From Oscillospiraceae bacterium (GTDB lineage Bacteria > Bacillota > Clostridia > Oscillospirales > Ruminococcaceae), in NCBI GenBank assembly GCA_009781425.1, contig WQYC01000033.1:1-32262 (forward strand): a DNA stretch of 32,262 nt, given 5' to 3'. The notes below the pieces were generated by a model that saw nothing but the letters and a program-made list of their open reading frames with translations, was not told the origin of the DNA and made no database searches. Numbering within the stretch: position 1 is the stretch's first letter; every line of letters starts with the position of its first letter. The position numbers and the translations under genes are program-made. This document shows, in pieces, positions 7,622-13,619 of the stretch.

Positions 7622-9129
7622 TACACATCAAAATCCAAAAGCTCCCGAATCTGCTTTTTCTCGTCAATTCCGTTATAAACTTCTTTTAATTTGAGTCCTG
7701 TTGCAGTTAATTCAAACACGCACCGCTCGGTAACGTAAAGCACCCGCTGACCGCGCTTTATCGCGTTCGCGCCCGAAAAGCTGACTGCGGCGATTTCGCG
7801 CTTGAATTTAATTATCGTGCCTTCTTGCTTTATGCTTATGCCGTCGCCTTTTTTAGCGGCGATTAAGCCTTTTGTAGTAAAGCTCATGCAGAAAACGATG
7901 GTTTTAGTGGCGAACGTGATGTTCGCGAAGCCGCCGATTCCGGGATAACCGCCCTCAATTTTATGCACGTTGACGTTGCCCTGCATATCGGCTTCGAGCC
8001 CGCCGAGGAAGCAGATGTCAAGCCCGCCGCCATCGTAAAAATCGAACTGCGCCGCCATGTCGCAAACCATGTCCGCGCCGATTGTCGCGCCGAAGGCTAC
8101 GCCCGGCGCGGGAAGCCCGCCGATTCCGCCTGCTTCGACCGTAGTTACGATGTCACCGAGAATCCCCAGCTTTGACGCGTATTTGCCGACCATTTCGGGA
8201 ATCCCGATACCGATGTTCACGATATGCCCCGCCTGAAGCTCGTGCGCGGCGCGCTCGCCGATAATATCAGCGGTGTTATCATCCTTTTGCACTTTTTTAT
8301 ACTTAGTCGTAGACAGCTTGTTCACGTAATAATCCATCTGCGACGCAGGAACGTGCACATCACCCGAAAGCGCGGGATTATACTCGCCCGCTTCAACAAC
8401 AGGCTCGACAACCACAACATCGTCCACTAAAATCCCGGGTATAATCACATTCCGCGGGCGCGAGAACTTATGGCTGACCCGCTCAACCTGCACGATTACC
8501 CGCCCGCCGTTGCGCTTGGTCGCCTGTGCAAGCGCAAGCGCGTCCACTGTGAGATATTCCTTCTCGAATGTAATATTGCCGTTCGGGTCAACGGTAGTGC
8601 CTTTAATAAGCGCAACGTCGATTTTCGGAATATGAAAGAGCAGGTATTCCTTGCCTTCAAACTCGCGGACTTCTGCGATTCGCTGTTTCGAGACAGAGTT
8701 CAGCGCACAGCTTCCGACTCGCGGGTCAGCGTAAATGCCGATTCCTACTTCGCTTAAGAACCACTCCTTACCTGAAGCGGCTGCACGGATTGCTTGTGAC
8801 AGCAAGCCTAAAGGCAGGCAGTACGCTTCAATTTTCCCGTCAAGCGCAGCTTTAATCGCGGCAGGCATACTGTTATAGTGCCCCGCAATTACCTCGCGGA
8901 CTGCGCCCGCTGTTATATAAGGGTCAGCAAAGCGGTTCACGTCCCACGCTCCGAAGCCCGCCGCACAGAAGAGCCGCAGGTTATTCGGCGAGCCTGTTTC
9001 CATGAACCGCTCGTGAATGGCTTTGTGGAGCTCTTCGGGGTTGGAAAGCGCTAAAAACGAGTTAATAGCAACCCGCGCGCCGTCGGGGATTTTATCAATT
9101 GCTTCTCTTGCCGAAACGATTTTGAACAT
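7621..9129 (-). CDS. Single-chain acyl-CoA:acetate/3-ketoacid CoA-transferase
   Basis: A 502-aa family I CoA-transferase with fused alpha and beta domains, resembling YdiF/propionate-CoA-transferase-type enzymes that move CoA between short-chain acyl-CoAs and acids. The beta-domain signature TTVEAGGIGGLPAPG contains the expected catalytic Glu (residue 332). The glycine-rich segments NIGIGIPE and GGLEADMQGNVNVH are typical of the beta half. Ribosome site AGGAG precedes ATG 9127-9129. It is coupled to nth by a one-base overlap, with no metabolic link apparent. The exact substrate is not resolvable. Confidence 0.9.
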   Translation of the reverse strand: MFKIVSAREAIDKIPDGARVAINSFLALSNPEELHKAIHERFMETGSPNNLRLFCAAGFGAWDVNRFADPYITAGAVREVIAGHYNSMPAAIKAALDGKIEAYCLPLGLLSQAIRAAASGKEWFLSEVGIGIYADPRVGSCALNSVSKQRIAEVREFEGKEYLLFHIPKIDVALIKGTTVDPNGNITFEKEYLTVDALALAQATKRNGGRVIVQVERVSHKFSRPRNVIIPGILVDDVVVVEPVVEAGEYNPALSGDVHVPASQMDYYVNKLSTTKYKKVQKDDNTADIIGERAAHELQAGHIVNIGIGIPEMVGKYASKLGILGDIVTTVEAGGIGGLPAPGVAFGATIGADMVCDMAAQFDFYDGGGLDICFLGGLEADMQGNVNVHKIEGGYPGIGGFANITFATKTIVFCMSFTTKGLIAAKKGDGISIKQEGTIIKFKREIAAVSFSGANAIKRGQRVLYVTERCVFELTATGLKLKEVYNGIDEKKQIRELLDFDV

Positions 9130-9156
9130 TTGTTTCTCCTGAGTGTTTTTAAATAA

Positions 9157-9185
9157 ATTATAGCATAAAATATAGCAAAAGTAAA
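9157..9185 (-). promoter_or_regulatory. Promoter of CoA-transferase-nth operon
   Basis: Minus strand TTTACT (9185-9180), 17-bp spacer, TATAAT (9162-9157), with TG at the extended -10 position. Its -35 lies 8 bp from the -35 of the divergent toxin A promoter. Confidence 0.65.
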
Positions 9186-9193
9186 TGCGAAAA

Positions 9194-9222
9194 TTGACAA
9201 AATTTGGCGGGAGTGTTATAAT
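9194..9222 (+). promoter_or_regulatory. Promoter of toxin A mRNA
   Basis: TTGACA (9194-9199), 17-bp spacer, TATAAT (9217-9222), extended TG. The leader contains CGCCCCCTATAC (9232-9243), nearly identical to CGCTCCCCTATAC in the leader of toxin B. Confidence 0.85.
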
Positions 9223-9278
9223 TATGATTGCCGCCCCCTATACTGGAAATCCCGGCGCAGGAAGGAGGGTTGTACATA

Positions 9279-9380
9279 ATGATTATCACCTTAATCATTT
9301 CTGTCGTGGCAGGTGTAATATCTGGGATAATTTCATATTATATCTGCAAATGGTTAGACACGAAATTTGGCGGCGAATAA
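9279..9380 (+). CDS. Small hydrophobic type I toxin-like peptide A
   Basis: A 33-aa peptide with ATG 9279, nine bases after GGAGGG (9264-9269). Residues 2-22 are hydrophobic (one membrane helix), followed by CKWLD and a polar GGE end. This is the layout of membrane-acting type I toxins such as Fst or the holin-like toxins, though the sequence is not one of those I can name. It is paralogous to the peptide at 13374-13463, which shares CKWLD and the Gly-Gly end. A convergent antisense promoter, a shared hairpin and a direct repeat over the start codon support a toxin/antisense-RNA module. Toxicity is inferred, not shown. Confidence 0.7.
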   Translation: MIITLIISVVAGVISGIISYYICKWLDTKFGGE

Positions 9381-9390
9381 CCAAGCAAAT

Positions 9391-9439
9391 AACCAAATGA
9401 ATACCCCGAGGCTGGTCCCTCGGGGTATTCGCTTTGGTT
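9391..9439. terminator. Bidirectional hairpin between toxin A and its antisense RNA
   Basis: AACCAA/TTTGGTT outer arms and GAATACCCCGAG/CTCGGGGTATTC inner arms form one long stem usable on both strands. It lies at the 3' ends of both converging transcripts, like the shared terminator of Fst/par-type loci. Confidence 0.7.
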
Positions 9440-9476
9440 GTAAAATGATTTTCACCTTAAATTGTGCTTTCGCATT
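9391..9476 (-). ncRNA. Predicted antisense RNA (antitoxin) of locus A
   Basis: Predicted from promoter 9511-9483 to the shared hairpin, about 85 nt; ends are estimates. It contains the complement of AATGATTTTCACCTTAAA (9444-9461), which matches AATGATTATCACCTTAAT at the toxin start codon (9278-9295) at 16 of 18 bases. It should therefore base-pair with the toxin translation-initiation region. Confidence 0.65.
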
Positions 9477-9482
9477 GATACC

Positions 9483-9511
9483 ATTATAACACGTATCATT
9501 TCAATTGTCAA
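9483..9511 (-). promoter_or_regulatory. Antisense promoter of locus A
   Basis: Minus strand TTGACA (9511-9506), 17-bp spacer, TATAAT (9488-9483), extended TG: a near-consensus promoter pointing back at toxin A with no gene of its own. Confidence 0.85.
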
Positions 9512-9578
9512 GTTCTTTTTTATGCATTTACCGCAAATGCTTTTACTACACTTTTACAACTTATGCCTTTATAATGAA

Positions 9579-9606
9579 TTCATATTAAATTCACAGTGAG
9601 TTCACA
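9579..9606. promoter_or_regulatory. Three TTCAYA direct repeats at 11-bp spacing (putative RHH operator)
   Basis: TTCATA (9579), TTCACA (9590) and TTCACA (9601) are spaced exactly one helical turn apart, immediately before the ribosome site of the ribbon-helix-helix gene. This is the geometry of tandem RHH dimer sites. A TATAAT lies at 9570-9575 but no good -35 accompanies it. Confidence 0.5.
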
Positions 9607-9619
9607 TTGGAGGCGTATA

Positions 9620-9805
9620 ATGAAAAAGGACATAAAGCATTTATCTTTGAGAGTATCACCCGAAATGATGTATAAACTCAACTATGTAGCGTCCTATGAC
9701 GATAGGTCTATGAACTGGCTTATGACAAAACTTGTCAGCAATTATATTGCAAAGTTTGAAGCCAAGCACGGCGTTATTGAGTTTGATGAGGAAGAAGGCG
9801 ATTAA
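9620..9805 (+). CDS. Small ribbon-helix-helix (Arc-type) protein
   Basis: A 61-aa protein beginning MKKDIKHLSLRVSPEMMYKL, with the short N-terminal beta strand (HLSLRVS) followed by two helices, as in Arc/MetJ-type DNA-binding proteins. The end is acidic (FDEEEGD). ATG 9620 follows GGAGGC. It lies between toxin locus A and the ComEA-like gene, which starts one base after its stop. Evenly spaced TTCACA repeats before it suggest autoregulation. It could be an antitoxin lacking its partner, or a small element regulator. Confidence 0.8.
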   Translation: MKKDIKHLSLRVSPEMMYKLNYVASYDDRSMNWLMTKLVSNYIAKFEAKHGVIEFDEEEGD

Positions 9806-9806
9806 T

Positions 9807-10184
9807 TTGAAAAAAGCATTTTTTCCTTTAATCTCGCTGATTTTTGTCATCGCTTGCGCGGTGTTTGTTTACCTTGCGCGGGAAGCCGAAACGGTGTACG
9901 TGAATGTAATTCCGGCGGTAGTTGAAAACGCGGATACCGGCGTGCCGGGGGCGTCACGCCCTACGTCAACGCCGATTGAACCTGCAAAAACCTCGCTTGT
10001 CAATATAAACACCGCGAGCCTTGACGAGCTTATGACGCTTCAGGGCATCGGACCTGCAATCGGACAGCGGATTATTGATTACAGGGAAGAAAGCGGCTTG
10101 TTCATGACGATTCACGAGCTGAAAGAGGTCAGCGGAATCGGCGAGGTTATGTTTGAAAGAATTCGGGAATTAATTACGGTGTAG
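9807..10184 (+). CDS. ComEA-like helix-hairpin-helix protein
   Basis: A 125-aa protein with an N-terminal membrane anchor (FFPLISLIFVIACAVFVYL), a linker, and a ComEA-type DNA-binding domain (VNINTASLDELMTLQGIGPAIGQRI, given here as VNINTASLDEL then LQGIGPAIGQRI; SGIGEVMFERI at the end). It lacks the SLBB domain of full ComEA, but the domain is the one that binds incoming DNA in competence. Start TTG 9807 follows GAAGG at 8 nt; ATG 9786 is an alternative without a ribosome site. The linker residues GASRPT come from a palindromic repeat half, and the TAG stop lies in repeat R8. Confidence 0.8.
   Translation: MKKAFFPLISLIFVIACAVFVYLAREAETVYVNVIPAVVENADTGVPGASRPTSTPIEPAKTSLVNINTASLDELMTLQGIGPAIGQRIIDYREESGLFMTIHELKEVSGIGEVMFERIRELITV
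9947..9964. repeat. Palindromic half-unit R7 in comEA-like linker
   Basis: GGGGGCGTCACGCCCTAC has a perfect GGGCGT/ACGCCC stem and the family end CCCTAC. It is read in the CCT-ACG phase, encoding PGASRPT between the membrane anchor and the DNA-binding domain. Confidence 0.55.
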
Positions 10185-10238
10185 GACGTGACGCCCTCGG
10201 CACGCCGTGTTTCGGTGCGCCGAGGCGTCGCACCCTAC
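10181..10238. repeat. Palindromic element R8 between convergent comEA-like and guaB
   Basis: A 58-bp element with ends GTAGGA and CCCTAC. Stems include CTCGGC.../...GCCGAG and the outer ACGCC/GGCGT. Its left GTAG supplies the TAG stop of the comEA-like gene (10182-10184), and its right end, read on the minus strand, supplies the TAG stop of guaB (10237-10235). Confidence 0.8.
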
Positions 10239-11758
10239 GAGTTAGTATTCCTCAAATTATCCTTCAGAATTACATCGTGCGAACTGCCCTCAACTATGCT
10301 TGTGCTTGAAACAAGCGTCAGCTTTGCATTTGATTGCAGCTCGGGAATGGAAAGACAGCCGCAGTTGCACATCGTACTGCGAACCTTAGAAAGCGAGCGG
10401 TCAACGTTGTCCTTGAGCGGACCTGCGTAAGGCACATAGCTGTCCACGCCCTCTTCAAACGAGAGGTGCTCAGAGCCGGGAGTTCCCGTTCCGAAGTCGT
10501 AACGCTGCCAGTTGCGGGCTCTGTTCGTGCCCTCGCCCCAATATTCCTTTACGTAAGTTCCGCCGAGCATGATTTTGTTGCCGGGGGCTTCGTCAAAGCG
10601 CGCGAAGTACCGCCCGAGCATTACGAAATCCGCGCCCATTGCGAGCGCAAGCGTGATGTGATAATCATGCACAATGCCGCCGTCTGAGCAGAGCGGTATG
10701 TAAATTCCTGTTTCCTTGAAATACTCGTTGCGCGCTTCGGAAACGTCGATAATTGAGCTGGCTTGTCCGCGGCCTATGCCTTTTTGCTCGCGGGTAATGC
10801 AAATTGCGCCGCCGCCTATACCGACTTTTATGAAGTCCGCGCCTGCTTCTGCCAAGTAGCGGAAGCCTTCCTTGTCAACGACGTTGCCTGCACCGATTTT
10901 CACGCTGTCGCCGTACTGCTTGCGCACCCAGTCAATCGTGATTTTCTGCCATTCTGTGTAGCCCTCGGAGCTGTCGATACAAAGCGCGTCTGCACCTGCC
11001 TTTACGAGGGCGGGAACCCGCTCCTCAAAGTCGCGGCTGTTGATTCCCGCGCCGACAAGATAGCGTTTCTGAGCGTCCAAAATCTCGTTGAAGTTCTCCT
11101 TATGCTGTTCGTAGTCCTTGCGGAAAACGAAGAATTTTAAACGTTTATTCGCGTCTATAAGCGGAAGCGAGTTAAGCTTATGCTCCCAAATTATATCATT
11201 GGCTTCCGAAAGCGTAATATCAGCCGAAGCGGTGACAAGCTTGTCAAAAGGCGTCATGAAATTGCTTACAGGCTCGTCGATTGCCATGCGCGAAACCCTG
11301 TAGTCGCGGCTGGTGACGATTCCGAGCAGCTCGGAATGCTCCGTGCCGTCCGCAGTGACAGCCATCGTGGAATGTCCTGTTTTGTCTTTAAGCCTTAGCA
11401 CATCTTTGAGCGTCATATCTGCGCGCAGGTTAGAATCACTGCTGACGTAGCCTGCTTTGTAGCCTTTCACACGGGCGACCATGTCCGCTTCGTCCTCGAT
11501 TGACTGTGAGCCGAAAATAAACGAAAGCCCGCCCTCGCGCGCTAAAGCCACAGCTAAGTTATCATCTGAAACAGACTGCATAATCGCGGAAGTGAGCGGG
11601 ATATTAAGTGATAATGACGGCTCTTCTTTACCTTTTCTGAACTTTACGAGCGGGGTTTTGAGCGAAACGTTCGAGGGCATATGCTTCGTCGAGGTATAGC
11701 CGGGAATCAGCAGGTATTCGCCGAAGGTGCGGGAGACGTCTTGTGTGTAGATTGCCAT
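10235..11758 (-). CDS. guaB: IMP dehydrogenase
   Basis: A 507-aa enzyme converting IMP to XMP with NAD+, the committed step of GMP synthesis. It is a TIM barrel with an inserted CBS pair around residues 105-220. The catalytic loop [13 protein letters not shown] holds Cys320 (many homologues have GSICTTR). The active-site flap region is [14 protein letters not shown], and the end contains [22 protein letters not shown] precedes ATG 11756-11758. The stop codon lies in repeat R8. Length is normal, and the loop variant resembles a divergent Clostridia-type IMPDH. Confidence 0.93.
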   Translation of the reverse strand: MAIYTQDVSRTFGEYLLIPGYTSTKHMPSNVSLKTPLVKFRKGKEEPSLSLNIPLTSAIMQSVSDDNLAVALAREGGLSFIFGSQSIEDEADMVARVKGYKAGYVSSDSNLRADMTLKDVLRLKDKTGHSTMAVTADGTEHSELLGIVTSRDYRVSRMAIDEPVSNFMTPFDKLVTASADITLSEANDIIWEHKLNSLPLIDANKRLKFFVFRKDYEQHKENFNEILDAQKRYLVGAGINSRDFEERVPALVKAGADALCIDSSEGYTEWQKITIDWVRKQYGDSVKIGAGNVVDKEGFRYLAEAGADFIKVGIGGGAICITREQKGIGRGQASSIIDVSEARNEYFKETGIYIPLCSDGGIVHDYHITLALAMGADFVMLGRYFARFDEAPGNKIMLGGTYVKEYWGEGTNRARNWQRYDFGTGTPGSEHLSFEEGVDSYVPYAGPLKDNVDRSLSKVRSTMCNCGCLSIPELQSNAKLTLVSSTSIVEGSSHDVILKDNLRNTNS

Positions 11759-11812
11759 TTCGTTTCCTTTCTCAAGTGGGCAGATTTTTTCTGTATTTAG
11801 TATATTCTAAGT

Positions 11813-11841
11813 ATTTTAACACAATCGACAGCAAAAGTCAA
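11813..11841 (-). promoter_or_regulatory. Promoter of guaB
   Basis: Minus strand TTGACT (11841-11836), 17-bp spacer, TAAAAT (11818-11813), extended TG. The leader is about 50 nt with no obvious riboswitch fold. Confidence 0.75.
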
Positions 11842-11888
11842 CACGGAAAAGTTCACAAAAAAGTATTAGCACAGCGGTCTTTTTATGC

Positions 11889-11936
11889 TATAATTTATAG
11901 AAGAACCCCCGACTGCTGAAAGTCGGGGGGGTTTTG
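11889..11936. repeat. Copy of the RHH-gene 3' end and hairpin (decayed remnant)
   Basis: AATTTATAGAAGAA (11892-11905) followed by ACCCCCGACT/AGTCGGGGG repeats the 3' end of the RHH gene at 12912-12952, including its hairpin. TTATGCT upstream also matches that gene, with a short deletion between. No open frame remains. It also lies 3' of the minus-strand SHOCT gene and can serve as its terminator. Confidence 0.55.
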
Positions 11937-11939
11937 CTG

Positions 11940-12608
11940 TTATAATCCTAACAGTTGTTGTTTCTTTGCATTAAATTCTTCTTCTGTGATAACTCCTGTA
12001 TCAAACAAGTCTTTAAATTTCTTTAATTCATCGGCATCGGAAGTGTTTATTACTTGTGTTACAGGAGCATTAGCGGAAACCTTTATTTCCTTGGCTTTTG
12101 CGGAATTTGCCCAAACTAAGAGTAGAACCCAACCTAATACCGTATACGCAAAAAGCAGGTTCAACCACGCAATAGCCGTTGTTTGCTCATGTTCAAAGCG
12201 TCTTGCTACTCTTGTGGGATACATATAAAGAGGGAACAGAACAAACTCAACACCCAAAGCAATAAAGATAATGGCGTGCATTATGTCACCGGAACCCATA
12301 AGAACAATTATACCGCAATATATAATTATTGCTCCGCATATAAAAAGAACTGAATTGGCTTTAAATCTTGCTTTTTCATCATGTCCGTCTGTTGATACGC
12401 CGTAGGCATTAGAATTTTCATGACTTTCTTGCAACTTATCTGTCAAGCTGACAGTTTTAACAATCATACCTAATGAACCAATGATTGCATTCAAAACAAT
12501 AAAAACAAGAAAAGAATTGGGATTTATATCTGTATCGAGCGTTTCAAGCAGAAACGGAACAAGGATAAAACCTGCAAATAATAAAATGATTATAAGTTTT
12601 TTAGTCAT
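11940..12608 (-). CDS. Five-helix membrane protein with C-terminal SHOCT domain
   Basis: A 222-aa protein with about five hydrophobic segments (near residues 4-22, 31-49, 85-107, 111-130 and 146-166). A C-terminal SHOCT domain follows: DELKKFKDLFDTGVITEEEF, then NAKKQQLLGL. SHOCT domains are short C-terminal oligomerisation-like modules common on small membrane proteins and phage-derived genes; no enzymatic role is implied. AGGGGG precedes ATG 12606-12608. It lies in the accessory patch between guaB and small DNA-binding genes. Function unknown. Confidence 0.82.
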   Translation of the reverse strand: MTKKLIIILLFAGFILVPFLLETLDTDINPNSFLVFIVLNAIIGSLGMIVKTVSLTDKLQESHENSNAYGVSTDGHDEKARFKANSVLFICGAIIIYCGIIVLMGSGDIMHAIIFIALGVEFVLFPLYMYPTRVARRFEHEQTTAIAWLNLLFAYTVLGWVLLLVWANSAKAKEIKVSANAPVTQVINTSDADELKKFKDLFDTGVITEEEFNAKKQQLLGL

Positions 12609-12640
12609 GATGTCCCCCTAAATTAAAATTCTTGTTTTTT

Positions 12641-12669
12641 ATTATAACACACCAAATTCAAAAAAGCAA
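12641..12669 (-). promoter_or_regulatory. Promoter of the SHOCT gene
   Basis: Minus strand TTGCTT (12669-12664), 17-bp spacer, TATAAT (12646-12641), extended TG. Confidence 0.75.
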
Positions 12670-12709
12670 CCATTTATGTTTGCATTTTGTGTTCTTTTAT
12701 AAAATAATT

Positions 12710-12745
12710 AAAGCAATTATAATATAAATCAGAGGTAATTGCTTT
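12710..12745. promoter_or_regulatory. Inverted repeat over the -10 and ribosome site of the RHH gene
   Basis: AAAGCAATTA (12710-12719) and TAATTGCTTT (12736-12745) are perfect 10-bp arms separated by 16 bp. They bracket TATAAT (12718-12723) and GAGGT (12731-12735), just before the ATG. A likely operator for autoregulation by the downstream ribbon-helix-helix protein. Confidence 0.55.
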
Positions 12746-12940
12746 ATGAAAGAAAAATTTATTGTCAAACCACGCACAACGCGCTCTGTTACAATGACTA
12801 TACGCATTGAAAGCGAAACAAACGACAGGCTTGAAGAGCTGGCGTTAAAAAGCAACCGCTCGCGCAACGAGCTAATAAATATGTCCTTGCGTTATGCTTT
12901 TGAAAATCTTGAATTTATAGAAGAAACCCCCGATTATTGA
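12746..12940 (+). CDS. Small ribbon-helix-helix protein
   Basis: A 64-aa protein with a basic N-terminal arm (KPRTTRS), strand VTMTIRIES, then two helices (TNDRLEELALKSNRSRNELI). This is the classic CopG/Arc-type RHH fold with the RSRNELI turn. GAGGT precedes ATG 12746. The last codons (FIEETPDY) are encoded by the upstream arm of the terminator hairpin, so coding sequence and terminator overlap. A decayed copy of this 3' end lies 1 kb upstream (11889-11936). No toxin partner follows it directly. Confidence 0.82.
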   Translation: MKEKFIVKPRTTRSVTMTIRIESETNDRLEELALKSNRSRNELINMSLRYAFENLEFIEETPDY

Positions 12941-12952
12941 GAGTCGGGGGTT
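12925..12952 (+). terminator. Terminator overlapping the RHH stop codon
   Basis: AACCCCCGA (12925-12933) and TCGGGGGTT (12944-12952) followed by TT. The stop codon lies in the loop. Confidence 0.75.
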
Positions 12953-12990
12953 TTCATGTCGTCCCTCCGAAAGGTTTATTTTTCAATTTA

Positions 12991-13042
12991 ATGGTACTAT
13001 ATGATACCATTTACTTGATATTATAGCACCGTATGGTACCAT
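12991..13042. promoter_or_regulatory. ATGGTA/TACCAT operators before the XRE gene
   Basis: Two palindromes share the half-site ATGGTA: ATGGTACTATATGATACCAT (12991-13010) and ATGGTACCAT (13033-13042). They flank a TATTAT-like -10 (13019-13024) and precede GAGGTG. Likely binding sites for the adjacent XRE regulator. Confidence 0.6.
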
Positions 13043-13061
13043 TGTCAAGAGGTGCTATATT

Positions 13062-13265
13062 ATGTTTTTCAAAAGAATCGGAGATTTAAGAACTGATAAC
13101 GATAAAACACAACAGGAAATCGCAGATATGCTCATATGTAATCGGCAGGTATACGCCCGATACGAACGGGGAATTCGCGAAGTTCCCATATCAATGCTTA
13201 TAAAGCTCGCAAAATATTATAATGTCAGCATAGATTATATCGTAGGATTAAATGACAGCAAATAA
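13062..13265 (+). CDS. XRE-family HTH transcriptional regulator
   Basis: A 67-aa single-domain helix-turn-helix protein. The HTH region is TQQEIADMLICNRQVYARYE followed by the typical VPISMLIKLAKYYNVSIDYIVGL. ATG 13062 follows AGAGGTG. Two ATGGTA palindromes in its promoter suggest autorepression. Its terminator abuts the promoter of toxin locus B, so the two may be one module or accidental neighbours. Confidence 0.88.
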   Translation: MFFKRIGDLRTDNDKTQQEIADMLICNRQVYARYERGIREVPISMLIKLAKYYNVSIDYIVGLNDSK

Positions 13266-13291
13266 AAAACGGCTTTTGAAAAGCCGTTTTT
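13265..13291. terminator. Terminator of the XRE gene
   Basis: AAAAACGGCTTTT/AAAAGCCGTTTTT starts at the stop codon and ends in a T-run. It is symmetric, so usable from both sides. The -35 of the toxin B promoter begins 3 bp later. Confidence 0.85.
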
Positions 13292-13293
13292 TA

Positions 13294-13322
13294 TTGACAA
13301 TTTTCGACAAAAATGGTAAAAT
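13294..13322 (+). promoter_or_regulatory. Promoter of toxin B mRNA
   Basis: TTGACA (13294-13299), 17-bp spacer, TAAAAT (13317-13322). The leader carries CGCTCCCCTATAC (13334-13346), shared with locus A. The CTCCC within it could pair with the ribosome site GGGAG (13357-13361). Confidence 0.8.
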
Positions 13323-13373
13323 GTAACTATTGTCGCTCCCCTATACCGCGACCGAAGGGAGGGATATACATAA

Positions 13374-13463
13374 ATGTTAATCTCATTCTTACTTTCCGTT
13401 ATGGCGAGCGTAGCTACACACTACCTTTGCAAATGGTTAGACGGAAAGAACGGCGGCAATTAG
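13374..13463 (+). CDS. Small hydrophobic type I toxin-like peptide B
   Basis: A 29-aa peptide with ATG 13374 ten bases after GGGAGGG. A hydrophobic helix (LISFLLSVMASVATHYL) is followed by CKWLD and a polar GGN end. It is a paralogue of peptide A (9279-9380): same helix length, CKWLD and Gly-Gly tail, with conserved leader sequence and convergent antisense promoter. The repeated architecture argues that it is a real gene despite its size. By analogy with type I modules it would insert into the membrane; this is inference. Confidence 0.7.
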   Translation: MLISFLLSVMASVATHYLCKWLDGKNGGN

Positions 13464-13479
13464 CCATGTAACAGCAAAT

Positions 13480-13555
13480 GAAAACTTCGGGTCTACACAC
13501 CCGAAGTTTTCGTTTTGGATATACAATGCTAATCTCATTCATTGTTTAATTTGCT
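13480..13555 (-). ncRNA. Predicted antisense RNA (antitoxin) of locus B
   Basis: Predicted from promoter 13590-13562 to the hairpin 13480-13511 (GAAAACTTCGGGT/ACCCGAAGTTTTC, which has a T/A run on both strands); about 75 nt. It contains the complement of 13518-13540, a 23-bp sequence nearly identical to 13363-13388 over the toxin ribosome site and start codon. The differences are a 3-base TAA gap and one substitution (ATGTTAATCTC versus ATGCTAATCTC). Confidence 0.68.
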
Positions 13556-13561
13556 AACGCC

Positions 13562-13590
13562 ATTATAACACAACAATAACAAAAAGTCAA
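13562..13590 (-). promoter_or_regulatory. Antisense promoter of locus B
   Basis: Minus strand TTGACT (13590-13585), 17-bp spacer, TATAAT (13567-13562), extended TG. Same position relative to the toxin as in locus A. Confidence 0.82.
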
Positions 13591-13619
13591 GTGTTTTTAT
13601 TTACGCTGTCTGTATTCAA

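Noticed and set aside
11880-11936. Small RNA starting from TATAAT at 11890
   Set aside because: No acceptable -35 at 17 bp; the sequence is better explained as a decayed copy of the RHH gene tail.
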